A DNA stretch of 64,000 nt, from NCBI RefSeq assembly GCF_047675955.1, contig NC_132918.1, positions 84,087,139-84,151,138 on the forward strand, in the 5' to 3' direction. Below are positions 11,000-22,980 of the stretch, one piece after another. The stretch is from Chlorocebus sabaeus (Eukaryota > Chordata > Mammalia > Primates > Cercopithecidae). Numbering within the stretch: the stretch's first letter is position 1; each line of letters begins with the position of its first letter. The position numbers were made by a program, and so were the translations under genes. Under the pieces are notes generated by a model. That model had not been told where the DNA came from and searched no databases. It was given only the letters and a program-made list of their open reading frames with translations.

Positions 11000-11470
11000 C
11001 ATTTGTCTGACTATGTTGTTTTCCTTCTCAAATGCCGTCAGTGCCCCTCAATGTCACCTACTCATTTCGAACCATTTATTTACTCATTCATTCATCATTC
11101 ATATGCTCTTTTGTTCTCTGTCACACCATCCTCTTCATTGTCTCCATGCTCTTGCTAAGGTGGTTCCTTCTGCCCACAGCACTCTCTTTACCTCACTGCA
11201 CCCAGCCATTCGTCACTTGGTTAATTGAAGAGACACCTTGATTAATGCAGATGTCAACACTTCAAGGAAGACATCTCCACTCCTCACTGAAGCCTTTCAT
11301 AACATGCTCACAAGCTTTTTCTCCATCCTTTCATCCCATCCATTAGGTAACTGTTCACTCTTCATACTTCCAGGACAGCATGATAGCATTTGATACCAAT
11401 TAATCTGTTCTGTGACACTAGCCTTGACCTAAACTTGGTGTTTGTAGAAAGTCTTTGAGTTAAAGCCTCT
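11000..11470 (+). repeat. L2 LINE fragment
   Basis: Plus-strand L2 order: 'gtcagtgcccctcaatgtc', 'tccttctgcccacagcact', 'ctcactgaagcctttcata' and then the 'tgatagcatttgatacc' region. This probably continues the piece at 10500-10735. Confidence 0.55.
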
Positions 11471-13379
11471 GTTTTCCCTAACACACAGTTTGATTTGACT
11501 GACCCCGCTGGCCTTTGTCACTCTGGTGTGGGGGTAGAAACTGTCTCCTTTAAGATGCAGTCCACAGAAGCGTCTATTAACTGGGTTTCTTGGTTATTAT
11601 TGGATTGCATTAGATTTAAAACATGCGGAAGAGATAGTTTGGATATGGCCATTTATTATGTGACCTGGGATAAAAGGGCAGTGCATTGTAAAGTTGGGCA
11701 GCAGCATCTTCATAAGAAGTATTCCTGTTTTTGCTAGGAACTTCTTCTTAAAAAAGAATAGAAGAGTTAGTATTATTCTGCGTTTCTTTTTTTCTTCATC
11801 CAATTTACAGGTGGGAAGAAGAGGTTTAGAGAACTGCAATTTGTATGTGTTACAGTCAATTAGAAGAGATGACGGGGTTATTAGAAACCAGGCATTAGGA
11901 AAATAAATTTTGATATTCGATCACTTGCCTTTGCATGGCTTCAATGAAAATTGATTAGTGGTGTTTTGTTCAGTTAGTCTACTGTGTTTTGATTTCTTCA
12001 TATGTAATGCCCTCTCACCTGACCCTTTCAAAAAAATAGACCAGCATTCTGGAGAATGCGGAGTGCCAGCTAGGGAGGCACAGTGCAGCGTCAGAGAGCT
12101 GCTGAAAGCTGCTGAGCCACACCTGGTTGCAGCTGGGGTGAAGATGGGTCTGAGTTCTGAGAAAGACTGCACACTCTCCGTATTGGAAAGACAGACTTCA
12201 TTTCGGGAAATATTCAATAAAAAGTTTTGAGACACAGAGTCCCATTCATGGTGAGAGAGATTGAAGGTAGCTGTTTTCCCTCTTAAGGTTTGGCGTAGTC
12301 TGTAAGGATATTATTTAATGTAATCCAGAACTGATTATTTTGTTGATCATGTTTCAAAATCCCTGCCCTTTAAACAAGTTCCCAGAGTAAATTGAAGGCA
12401 ATTGTGGGAAGTTTAACTTTTTAAAGGAAGTCTTGTTGTATTTTGAGATTGAGGGAGAGGATGATGGGAGAGGGTGACTGGAAACCTGCCCAAGGACTGA
12501 AAAATCTAAGGGGATGGGAAGAAGGATGAACAGAGAAGAGAAAGATTAGAATTCTGGGTCAGAAACTCTTACTGAATGAGTCATCCCACAGGACAAATAA
12601 AACCTCACTCATCACCCTGTCTTCCCTCTCCGTAGCGAGAGAAGCAAACATTGGGGCCCGGGAAAAACATCAGCAACTTCTTGTAGCATCTGTAGGTGGG
12701 GAAGGTTTCCAAGCCACTGAGAGGGCTGTGAACGCAGTTACTGGGGCTCCAGTTTTTCTCAGCCAAGTAGGAAGAACCTCTAAATTGACCTTGGAAAAAC
12801 ATACTCAATGAAGGAAAAAAAATATGGTAAGCTCTCCCTGTGTATTTGTATTAGAGATTTTTTTTTTTTTTTAAAGAAACAAATACATTGCTTTCCAGTT
12901 TTCCATGAAAAGAGTTTGAATACTCTCATATTCACAGTGGTAAAATCCTTAGAGTGGGATTTGAAAGGCTGTAGACAGGACTTAAGCTTTGACCCTCTTT
13001 AATAAGCACAAGGTCATCCACATAGTACAACTGTATTCGTATTAAACAGCCTAAGGGGGAAAGCATTCTTGCCACTCCTCTCAGCAAAGATTGAAATTAG
13101 CATTTTTATGAAGAACATAAACTCTCTGCGTATCAAAGATGCACTTTTATTACTCTGAAACTGGCTCGAGTAAGCATCCTGCAAACATTTGGCTCTTTCT
13201 CTTCCAGGAGGAGGCCAATTAAAACACAGTCTGTCTAACTGCCAGTCCCTACCCACTCTTCAGTGGGGCAACAACAATACCGAGATGGCAGCGTTGGCGC
13301 CTGCAAAAGTGGCTTTTCAGTTATTGGGCACCTGGAGGGAAAATAATGATTTCTTGGCGCTCATCACAAAAACAAATTT
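11471..13379. other. No gene recognised; unique sequence
   Basis: No transposable element younger than a possible MIR trace near 11790-11830. Overlapping open frames at 11921-12235 (minus) and 11958-12230 (plus) show no recognisable protein family. A T-run lies at 12859-12873. Confidence 0.45.
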
Positions 13380-13425
13380 TAAAAAAAAAAAAACAACAAC
13401 AACCAAAAAACAAAAAACCCCGAAG
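13380..13425. repeat. A-rich simple repeat
   Basis: A-run followed by (CAA)n-like and CAAAAAA units. No SINE body precedes it on the plus strand. Confidence 0.85.
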
Positions 13426-14571
13426 ACTTATTTTACTTGCCCCTCCTCCCTCCAATTATGAATTGCATGGTTCAGACAGACAATTTAACTTGCCACCAAT
13501 TGTGTCAGCTGTTCTCCCTGTTCTCCCACCTCTGGAGCAATGAGGCTCAAGGGAGAGGGGCAGTTGACTGTGTCTCGGTGGCGCCAGCAGGCTTTACAAG
13601 CTGCGATTACCCTCTGGCAGGCAGCCCGTGCCGGTGGGCTGCTCTCTGGAGCAGAGATCCACAGCTGTGCAGTCCCCCTGTGGCTACCAACAGACATGCC
13701 ATTTGATGTTGTTTCTTCAGGTATTGTCTCATCTGACTAGTGGTTTTTCTATTACAAGAGGCCTCTCTATCATGGCATGAAGCAGAAAGTGGAAAGGACA
13801 GTGTCTGGCTGCTTTTGGAGCCAGAGGCAACAGGCCAGGATTTACCTCACTCGTTTGGATTTACTCATCAGCCAAATGAGTCTTGCTAAAATATTTAGTC
13901 TCCATATACACAATAAACAATTTTGAACCGGATTCAGATTCAAGACTCAATTTCCCTTCCAATGGAAATGACACCAAGCACAGGTACATAAATGATGCTC
14001 AGTAAACATTTTTTAAGGTGCCAAGACCTAGTGGGGAAGTCTTTTCACAGCGTACCTCTGTCCATTTCCCTCTACTTTTCTGATGTGGTAAAATTCAATC
14101 TTGTGATTGCTCTACTAATATTACCTCTGACAATGAATCTTCCTGATTTCAAAGAGTAGACTGACTTCCTATGGAAACAGTTCATGCAGTATTTGGAGGT
14201 TTAACAGTTTTGATGCTTTTGGATACAAATAAAAGAGTACCTGTCAAAACTAACTCAGACAATGGAGATTTATTAATAAAACTTACAAATGAGATGTCCA
14301 GAGATTAGCAGTTCTTGGGGTAGATCAATAACACATCAATGTCAAGGGTTAAGATCAATGTCTCTTGCATTTTCTTTTTCTTTTCTTCATGGTTTCAAGA
14401 TGGCTGCTGCAGTTCTGAACCACATCTTCATACAATAATGACTAAAACACAACAGAAGATACCTTCATTTTGAAGACCTAAAAGGTTTTCTCTTGTTTTG
14501 TATTTCTCATAGCCGGGTCACATGCAAAGTAAAAACAAATTGCCATGAGTGACTAGACCCCTAGACCCATT
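13426..14571. other. No gene recognised; unique sequence
   Basis: Nothing assigned. The segment 'ggtttcaagatggctgctg' near 14391-14409 looks like part of an old interspersed repeat that I cannot name. Confidence 0.4.
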
Positions 14572-14945
14572 GTGTTAGTTTGGTGCGATAGTCATAACAG
14601 TATCACAGACTGGGTGGCTCAAACAACAGAATTTTTTTTTCTCATGATTCTGGATGCAAGAAGTGCAAGATCAAGATGTCAGTAAGACTGGCTTCTTCTG
14701 AGACCTCTCTTCTTTGCTTTTAGATGGCCGCCTTCTGCCTGTGTCTTCACATGGTCTTTCCTCTGTTTCTGTGTCCTAATTTCTTCTTACAAGGACACCA
14801 GTCATAATGGATGGTGGCCCATCCTAACAACTTCATTTTAACTTGATTACCTTTTTAAAGAGCTTATCTCCAATAATAGTCACATTCTGAGGTAATAGGA
14901 CTCAGGACTTCAACAAGGGGGAGGGAGGGACATACAATTCACCCC
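14572..14945 (-). repeat. MLT1 LTR (ERVL-MaLR), reverse orientation
   Basis: The plus strand carries the MLT1 complement in order: 'tgttagtttggtgcgatag', 'acagactgggtggctcaaa', 'agatggccgccttctgcct' and 'cttatctccaataatagtc'. A solo LTR of usual length; no internal region is seen. Confidence 0.85.
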
Positions 14946-15401
14946 CAGTCACCCATCATGATTGATCCTTTGAGATTCAGCATATTACTGCTCTGGTAAC
15001 ACGGGGGCCTGAGTAACAAAGAAAGAGGAGAGACTCTCACCTATGTCTTTACTTATTACCATTATTTTGTTCCTGTAATAATTGTTGAGATGCCTTCATT
15101 TCCCCAAATGTGATTAAAGAGCCCAATATAAGAAACACTTTAGAAAACTGAAGATTATAATGATGATAATCTGTTGCTAGATATGTCCCTGGACACATGG
15201 CCAGCAGTATCCAGTGAGAGCATATTATTTTGTAGCAAGTGTGTGTCCGAGAAAATAAATGGATTTTCTTAATAAATAACATAATAACTTCTCTTAAGGA
15301 AGAATAAATATTGGTTTAGAAAAATTCTTGACACCTGATTAGTGGGAAAGTGATTCTTAGAGATCATGGGCTACCAGCAGCCAAAATAACACAAGAAAAG
15401 A
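14946..15401. other. No feature recognised
   Basis: Unique sequence. A 77-codon minus-strand frame at 15049-15282 shows no known family. Confidence 0.45.
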
Positions 15402-15412
15402 TTAAACTTATT

Positions 15413-15697
15413 ATTATTATTTTGAGATGCAGTCTCGCTCTGTCACCTAGGCTGGAGTGCAGTGGCACAAACTCTGCTCACTGCAACCTTTGCCTCAAGA
15501 GCTCAAGCTATTCTCCTGTCTCAGCCTTCTAAGTAGCTGGACCCACCACCCATGCCCAGCTAATTTTTTGTATTTTTAGTACAGATGGGGTTTCACCATA
15601 TTGGCCAGGCTGGTCTTGAACTCCTGACCACAGGTGATCCAGCTGCCTCAGTTTCTCAAAGTGTAGGGATTATGGATATGAGCCACCACACCTGGCT
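15413..15697 (-). mobile_element. Alu SINE, minus strand
   Basis: (ATT)n-type T-rich tail on the left, then the full Alu complement from 'gagatgcagtctcgctctg' to 'ccaccacacctggc'. Flanked by the direct repeat 'ttaaacttatt' (15402-15412 and 15698-15708), an 11-bp target-site duplication. Confidence 0.95.
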
Positions 15698-15708
15698 TTA
15701 AACTTATT

Positions 15709-16389
15709 TGAATAAACCATGAGCTGAAATTTGGTAGGGGAAAACATGAGAAGTTAGAAGATAGCACAAGGCTTGAAGACCTTGAGTGAAAATTGGACAG
15801 GAACAATATCTGGTTGTGGGAGAATCAAGTCTTCCTAGAATGAAGAAATCTGATGTCTGGTTTGAACATATTTTTGCTGGTGTGATGTAGTACTCTCCTC
15901 AGCCACCTTCCTTTGATCATCAATAAAACATACTATGCACACAACTATCTCAAGAGGGTAGAGTTTTGGGGAAACCAAGTATGCAATGGCATTGGATATG
16001 CCATGAGCGGATCTGGCAGATGACCTATAAATGGAACTGATTAAACAAACCTGATTTCCAGAAACGCAGTTATCTGTGAGCTGTAAGCACTTTCTACTCC
16101 TACCTTTAAGTAAAAACAGAAATCTGGAGAAGACTGTTTCAATTTTCACAGGACACTGTCAGGGATATAAGAATGAAGATGTGTTTGACTCAATCTTATC
16201 TGCCTTTTATGGGGCAGGACGATCCCAGATTTTATCTAGGTTACATGTATACAGTAACATTTTAAATTGTAAGAAACAGTCCAACCTTACATTACATTAT
16301 GAATGATTTTTTAAATGTTTATCTATGTATTAGTCTGTATTTTCCAAGCCTTCAACTTTTATTATATAGGATTACTATAATCTTGAGAA
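15709..16389. other. No gene recognised; unique sequence
   Basis: Contains a 104-codon minus-strand frame (15835-16149) and an overlapping plus-strand frame, neither recognisable. No repeat identified. Confidence 0.45.
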
Positions 16390-16449
16390 AATAGTGCAAA
16401 CTTTTAAAACATTTTATTTGATAGAAATTTTTATTTTGAGATAATTTTA

Positions 16450-16771
16450 TTTTACCTTATTTTATTTTTGTTTTTAAATTTTTGAGACGGAGTCTCACTC
16501 TGTCTCCCAGGCTGAAGTGCAGTGGTGCGATCTCGGCTCTCTGCTTCCTGGGTTCAAGCGATTCTCCTGCCTCAGCCTCCTGAGCAGTTGGGATTGCAGA
16601 TGCCCACCACCACGCCCAGCTAATTTTTTTTTCTTTTTTTGGTATCTTTAGTAGAGACAGGGTTTCACCATGTTGGCCAGGCTGGTCTCAAACTCCTGAC
16701 CTCACGTGATCCGTCTGCCTCGGCCTCCCAAAGTGCTGGGATTACAGGTGTGAGCCACCATGCCTGGCCCA
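16450..16771 (-). mobile_element. Alu SINE, minus strand, inserted in the L1M 3' end
   Basis: T-rich tail, then the Alu complement 'gagacggagtctcactctg' to 'gccaccatgcctggcc'. The flanking direct repeat 'attttgagataatttta' (16433-16449 and 16772-16788) is a perfect 17-bp target-site duplication made of L1M sequence, so the Alu landed inside the L1M. A short deletion affects the 'ctcactgcaacct' region of the left arm. Confidence 0.95.
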
Positions 16772-17281
16772 ATTTTGAGATAATTTTAAATAAACATGAA
16801 GGTGAAAGAAACAATACAGATACCTCATATGCCCTTTACTCAGTATCTACTCATGGTGGCATCTTGCAAAACTCTAGTACAATATTACATCCAGGGTATT
16901 AACTTTGGTGCAGTGAAGATACAGAACATTTCCCTACCATAGGGAGCCCTTGTGCTGCCCTTTTAGCCACATCCTCATCTTTCTCATGTCATCCCCTCCT
17001 TACCTCTGGCAACTACCAATCTGTTCTCTATTTTTATAATTTGGTCATTTCAAAAATGCTGTATAAATGGAATCATGCTGTATATAACCTTTTGGGATTG
17101 GTTTTTCCCACTCAGTGCAATTTCCTGGAAAGTTGTCCAGGTAGTAACCATAGATCAATATATTTTTGTTTTTATTGTTGAGTAATATTCTATGATATGG
17201 ACATGCCAGAGTTTGTTTAAACATTCACCTATTGAAAGACTTCTGGGCTGTTTCCAGTTATGGGATATTACAAAGGTGTCT

Positions 17282-17730
17282 ATTACAGACTGAATCTCGT
17301 TCTCCTAAAATGTTGAATTCTTAACCCCCAATACCTCAGAAAGTGACCCTATTTTGAGGTAGGCTCTTTGCAGAGGTACTCAAATTAAAATACAATCATT
17401 AATGTAGGCCATTATTCGATATGAGTGGTGTCCTTATGAAAAGGTCAAATTTAGAGACGGCTATGTACGCCGAGAGACTGCTGTGTGAAAATGAAGTCAG
17501 AGACTGGGGCAATGCTTCTTCAAGCCAAGGAACACCCATTTCCAGGAAACCTCCAGTAGTGAGGTGAGAGGCATGGAGCAGATTCTCTCTCACAACCCTC
17601 AGAAGAAAGCAACCCTGCTGATACTTTGGTTTTGGGCATCCAGTCTCCAAAAGTGTGAGACAATAAATATCTACTGTTTAAGCCACTCTGCAATACTTTG
17701 TTAATGGCAGCACTAGCAAACTAATATAGT
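17282..17730 (+). repeat. MLT1 LTR (ERVL-MaLR), plus strand, inserted in L1M
   Basis: Classic MLT1 order: 'gactgaatctcgttctcct', 'aacccccaatacctcagaa', 'gtgtccttatgaaaaggtc', 'tgtgagacaataaatatct' and 'agcaaactaatatag'. Interrupts the L1M between its 'tttccagttatgggatatt' and 'gtaagacacaaatcc' blocks. Confidence 0.85.
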
Positions 17731-20700
17731 GCCATAAACTAATGTGTATAGGTTTTTGTAAGACACAAATCCTCATTTCTTTGGAATAAATGGCCAGGAA
17801 TGCAATTGCTGGGTCATAGGATAGCTGCATATTAAGTTAAAAGAAAATAGCCTGTTTTCCAGAATGGCTATACTTCTTTACATTCCCAAATCAATGTAAA
17901 GGATGACTCAAATTCTTGGCATTCTCACTGAAGTTTGATGTTGTCACTATGTTTTTATTTTAGCCGTTCCACTGGGTACATATTGGTATCTCATTATGAT
18001 ATTAATTTGCATTTCTCTAATGGCTAATGATGATGGACTTCTTTTCATGAGCTTGTTTGTTTCTACTGTTGAGTTGTGAGGGTTTTTATATATTCTGAAT
18101 AGCAGTTCTTTGTTATGTATGTACTTTGCTTATATTTTCCCAGTTTATAGCTTGTTTTATCCTCCCCTTAATAGAGGTGTTTTGTGGATCACAAGTTTGT
18201 AATTTTGATGAAATCTGCTTTATCATTTGTATCTTTTTATGGATCATGCCTTTAGTGTCCATTCTAAGAATTCTTTGCCTAGCTCACAATATGCCAGAGT
18301 AATTTCTATATTTATCATAAAATGTTTTTAGCTTTATAATTTACATTTGAGTCCATGATTCACTTTGAGTTAATTTTTATATAAAGTGTGAGGATTATGT
18401 CACGGTTCACTGTTTGTCTATAGAAGTCCAATTACTCTAGCACCATTTATTGAAAAGGCTACCTTTTTTCCATTAGATTGTTTTTGCATCTTTGTCAAAA
18501 ATCAGTTAGGCATATTTGTGTGAGTCTGGTTTTGGGTTCTCTAACGTGTTCCATTGATCTATATGTCTATTCCTCAACCAAATACCATACTGTATTGATT
18601 AAGCCTTGATATCAGGTAGAGTGGTTTCTCCCACTTTCTTCTTCTTTTTTCTCCTGTCAGTCTCTGTTTTTATTTTTAAATAAGAATTAATGTATTTAGT
18701 TCACTTATATTTAATGCAATTATTGATCTCTTAAGTTTTCCCTTTAATTTTATGGTTTGGGTTTATTCTATTTTTTGTGTTTCTTTGTTTTCTTTTTTTT
18801 TCTGTCATTCTCTGTGTTATGTGAACACTGTTTAGCATTTCATTTTGACTTTTTCCTATCTTTTGGAGTGTTATCTCTTTATACAGGATTTTTGGTGGTT
18901 GCTGCTAATTTTTCATAATATATACATAGCTTATCACTATTTACTTGTATCATCATTTTGCCAGTTTAAATGAAGTGTATAGACTTTACTTTCTTTTGCC
19001 TTTCTTATTTATAACATAATATTCTTATAAGATAATATTCTTAAATATTTCCTCTATATACATTTAACTCCACATTAGACAGTGTTGTAATTTTTTCTTC
19101 CATCACCACGGTTAGGAAAACTCAAGATGAAAAGGAAAGTCTATTTTATTTGTTTATATTTTTGCCTACTATTTACTTTCTTTTTTCTGATGTTCCAAGA
19201 GTCTTTAAAAAAATTTTTTTATTTTCTGTTTAGAGAACTTTCTTAGCCATTCTGCTATGATAAGTTTTCTGCTGACAAATTATCTTAGTTTTCTTGCCTC
19301 TGAAAGTGTCTTGATATCCCTTCATTCCTAAATAATATTTTCACTGCCTAATAGATTACTACTTGATAATTTTTTTTTTTTGTAAAGCACATGGAAAAAT
19401 GTTATGCCACTTTCTTCTGGCCTCAATGATTTCTGATGAGAAATCCACTGTTATTTGATTTTTTTTTTTCTTATATAGGTATGGTTTTGCTGTTTCTTCA
19501 TCACTTTCAATGTTTTTTCTTTTGAGATCTTCGACTATAATGTGTCTTGGTATGAATTTTTTTTTTCTTCTCTTTGTGATTCATCCAGCCTTTGGATCTA
19601 CAGATTTACAGAATTTTTTGGGCCAAATTCGGGGAGTTTGAGTTCATTATTACATTAAGTACATTTTCAGCTCTCCAGTTTTCCTCCTTTAATTCTGGCA
19701 TTTACATGACATAAATGTTATGTCTTTTGTTATATTTCCACAGGAAGTGAGACTTTGTTCATATTTTTCCTAGCCTATTTTTTTCTCTGTTGTTCAAATT
19801 GAGTAATTTCTACTGTTCTTAAAGTTCATTAGTTAGTATGTCTCCTCCATCTTGCTGTTGAACCCATCATTGAGTTTTTTATTTCAGTTATTACATTTTT
19901 AAGTTCTAATATTTCCATTTTGTCTTTTATAATATTTTATATTTCTTGCTGAGAAATATTTACTAGGATTTTCTGTTTTTTTTATCTGCTTCAACTATGT
20001 TAATAATTATTTATTGAAGCATTTTTATGATATCTGCTTTACAATATTTGTCAGATAATTCTAACGTCACTGTCATCTTAGCATTGGTTTCTATTGATTC
20101 TGCTTTATTCTCTTCCATTCAGTTCAAGACCTTCCTGGTACTTGGCATGAACGTTTTAAACTGAAATCTGGACATTTTGGGCGTTATGTTATGAAAAACT
20201 GGATCTTACTAATAACCTTGTGTTTTAGCTCGTTCTTTCTGATACCACTTCGGTAGGGAAAGAGTGGGCCACTGTCTTGTTACCAACTTGGCCTCCTCTG
20301 ACACACAATAGAGTGGGTTCCTCCTTACTGCTGAGTTGAGAGTTCCAGCTTCCTAGTGGGAGCCTCTGCTGATACCCGCTTTCTGCTGATACCTGCTTAG
20401 CTGGAAGAGGCCAGTGCTATGTTACTGATGTCCCCGTGGCCTTCACTTCCCACACGGGACAGTGGTGATGGTGGTGGCAGTATCAGGACCATGGGAAGTG
20501 GTGAAAGTCCTAACTCTGAACTAGGCCCTTTTTGCTAGGACTCCAGAAGGGAATAAGAGAGTGTTTCATTTCTGCTTAGTGGGTGTGGAAGTTCAGGCTC
20601 TCCCTGTGGTTTTGACTGACACTGAGTAGGTGGGAGAAATTGTCCTTGCCCTCTAGCGATGAAAGATTCAGCTTCTAACTTGGCTGTCTCAGACACTCCT

Positions 20701-21388
20701 CCTGCAAGGGGCTCATTGCAGCTAGGTGACGGTGGAATTCTCGGATCCTCCTTGGCCTTTGCTGGTGTACGTGAAAAGAGGCATAAGTTTTTTTTCTGTG
20801 AAGTCTGGGTAGAATACGGTGGTTATTGTTCAAAGGATTTCTGTCTTGCTAGGCTCCCCCGTCCTGGCCCTTTGGCTATAGAGCTGACTTTGGTGGGACT
20901 TTATTTATTTGTCTGGGCCCATTCGGTGTTTCTGGGTTTCCATCTTCTGCACTGCAAAGTTTGAATTATGTGAGATGAAAAGAGAACTCACCACTGTGTT
21001 GTCTCTTGTATCCAGAGGTCCCTAGACTATCTACCTTCTTCCCTCTGCCTTTCAGACAAAGTGTTTATTTCATGTATGTGTTCAGGGGTTTTAGTTGTGA
21101 TTAGCAGGAGAGATAAGAAAAAAAAAAAATTGACTCCATATTCTTGTAATAAACATTTCTAACATCTTATTTTGAAACACTATTAGACATTAAAAAGTTA
21201 CAAAAATAGTACAAGAAATGTCTGAATATAATTTACCCATAGTGCCCCCAAATAACATTTTAGCATCTTTGCTTTATATTTATTCATTATTTATTTATTT
21301 ATTTATTTCTATCTAATCTTATTGAACCCTCTCAGAGTAAGTTGCAAACTCTAAGAACTTCAGTATATATGTTCAAAAAACAAGAATA

Positions 21389-21692
21389 GGCCAGGTGCAG
21401 TGGCTCATGCCTGTTATCCCAGCACTTTGGGAGGCTGAGGCAGGGAGATCACCTGAGGTCAGGAGTTTGAGACCAGCCTGACCAACATGGTGAAACCCTG
21501 TCTCTACGAAAAATACAAAAATTAGCTGGGCATGGTGGTACGTGCCTGTAATCCAAACTACTCAGGAGGCCGAGGCAGAAGAATCGCTTGAATCCAGGAG
21601 GCAGAGGCTGCAGTAAGCCAAGATTGCACCTCTGCACTCCAGCCTGGGTGACAGAGCAAGACTCTGTCTCAAAAAAACAAAAACAAAAATGG
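21389..21692 (+). mobile_element. Alu SINE, plus strand
   Basis: Full dimeric Alu from 'ggccaggtgcagtggctca' to 'gactctgtctc' plus a CAAAA-patterned A-tail. Perfect 12-bp target-site duplication 'aaaacaagaata' at 21377-21388 and 21693-21704. The right copy overlaps the duplication of the neighbouring processed pseudogene. Confidence 0.97.
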
Positions 21693-21697
21693 AAAAC

Positions 21698-21711
21698 AAG
21701 AATATTCTTTT
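21698..21711. repeat. Left target-site duplication of the ENOPH1 pseudogene
   Basis: 'aagaatattctttt', identical to 24030-24043. Followed by a short T-run, the complement of the mRNA A-tail. The plus-strand junction TTTT|A at the right copy fits the L1 endonuclease nick preference. Confidence 0.9.
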
Positions 21712-22157
21712 TTTAAAGAATAAAATGCTTTTATTAATCACAACATGCAATTGACGTGGCATCCTATTAGAATTAAACCAAGATTAACACTGGTGTTATG
21801 AAATTTATATTTCTCACCTCCATTCCAAAGGAAAATATTACATATTAGGGCTTGTCTTAATCTTACGGACTGATTTCAGTAAAAACTATTTTAAATAGTA
21901 AATAACAATTAACATATATTCTCAAACTGTGCTCAGAAGCAGTTAAAAAGGCAACTATAAAATCTGTAATGATAACAACCAGCAGGATTAGGATCGTTCT
22001 GTTAAACATTAGGAGCCACCTCGCTATTTTAGCTGTTACATCAGTGCACCTTTATCACTAGTAAGGCAGTTGCTTGCTATGGGTGCCATGCTGATTAGCA
22101 AGTTTCTTCTTAAGTAAAAGACACTTGATTGATCAAGACTCAAGTGATTTTTCTTTT

Positions 22158-22243
22158 TCAATTTTGCTCTGTTTTGGAGCAGAAACAAAAATCTTTGTCT
22201 TTGATATGTAAGGAGTCAAATACGAAATACAGCTGTTATAATC
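22158..22243. repeat. Segment A of a scrambled inverted duplication
   Basis: Recurs inverted at 22613-22696 with only a handful of substitutions: 'ggagcagaaacaaaaa' pairs with 'tttttgtttctgctcc', and 'atacagctgttataatctt' with its complement. Its right end runs directly into a TA/CA microsatellite. Confidence 0.9.
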
Positions 22244-22244
22244 T

Positions 22245-22306
22245 TATATATATACACATACATATATATGTTTGTGTATATATATACACATATATATGTA
22301 TATATG
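22245..22306. repeat. AT/CA/TG-rich microsatellite
   Basis: Alternating TATATA, CACATA and TGTATA units immediately right of segment A. Confidence 0.95.
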
Positions 22307-22448
22307 CTCAAATTAACTTCCAGAGGCATATAAGTGAAAAAAGAGACTCAGTTCAGTGAAAACAAAACTTATTTAAAGATGCTTATATGTAGAAACTGTA
22401 TGAAATAATAATCTAAACCTTATTGAGGGAAAACTGTAGTTAATAGAG

Positions 22449-22528
22449 GAAATTGCTAAAATACTTATCTAATGTGCAATGTTTATAAATTCATGTGCCA
22501 AAATGGAAAGCTACTTTGAGAAATTATT
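22449..22528. repeat. Segment B of a scrambled inverted duplication
   Basis: Recurs inverted at 22744-22827: 'ctaaaatacttatctaatg' and 'ccaaaatggaaagctactt' each have their complement there, with only a few mismatches and one single-base indel. Confidence 0.9.
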
Positions 22529-22534
22529 CAGAAG

Positions 22535-22556
22535 TTTTGTTATTTAAATAACAAAA
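22535..22556. repeat. 22-nt perfect palindrome
   Basis: 'ttttgttattt' followed directly by its reverse complement 'aaataacaaaa', with no loop. Lies between segment B and inverted A. Confidence 0.9.
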
Positions 22557-22693
22557 TATTTCAAAGACTTCTAATAATAATTCTGCGCCCCTGTTTAACT
22601 GTGATTTAGAAGATTATAACAGCTGTATTTCATATTTCACTCCTTACATATCAAAGACAAAGGTTTTTGTTTCTGCTCCTAAAGACGGCAAAA

Positions 22694-22722
22694 TTGTATA
22701 TGTATATATGTATATATACATA
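22694..22722. repeat. TATG/TA-rich microsatellite
   Basis: Short TATATGTATATATG-type tract bordering the inverted A copy. Confidence 0.85.
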
Positions 22723-22827
22723 ATTCTTTCTCAAAAGATACATAATAATTTCTCAAAGTAGCTTTCCATTTTGGTACATGACTTTTATAAACATCACACA
22801 TTAGATAAGTATTTTAGCAATTTTCTC

Positions 22828-22980
22828 TGTACATATATACACACACATATATGTGTATATATACATATATGTGTGTGTATGTATATACATATATGTGTAT
22901 ATATACATATATGTGTGTATATGCATACATATGTGTGTGTGTATATATATACTGGCATACATATGTGTATACATGTGTGT
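22828..22980. repeat. Compound (TA)(CA)(TG)n microsatellite
   Basis: About 150 bp of alternating purine-pyrimidine dinucleotides starting where the inverted B copy ends. Open frames on both strands here (Ile-His-Ile and Tyr-Ile-His repeats) are artefacts of the dinucleotide repeats. Confidence 0.95.

Larger units (their letters stand above)
16390..21080 (-). mobile_element. Old LINE-1 (L1M group), long and degenerate, minus strand
   Basis: From left to right the plus strand reads the complement of an L1M 3'UTR (16.77-17.2 kb, 'tgtcatttcaaaaatgctg'-like blocks), ORF2 from C-terminus towards RT (17.75-18.65 kb, e.g. 'tttgagttaatttttatat'), a jump to endonuclease/inter-ORF sequence (18.65-19.1 kb), then ORF1 and 5'UTR-like sequence (19.1-21.05 kb, e.g. 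'ctgaaatctggacattttg'). Middle ORF2 is missing. It is interrupted by an Alu and an MLT1 LTR. No open ORF survives; mutational load marks it as pre-dating primate radiation. The exact subfamily (ME or MC) is not resolved. Confidence 0.8.
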
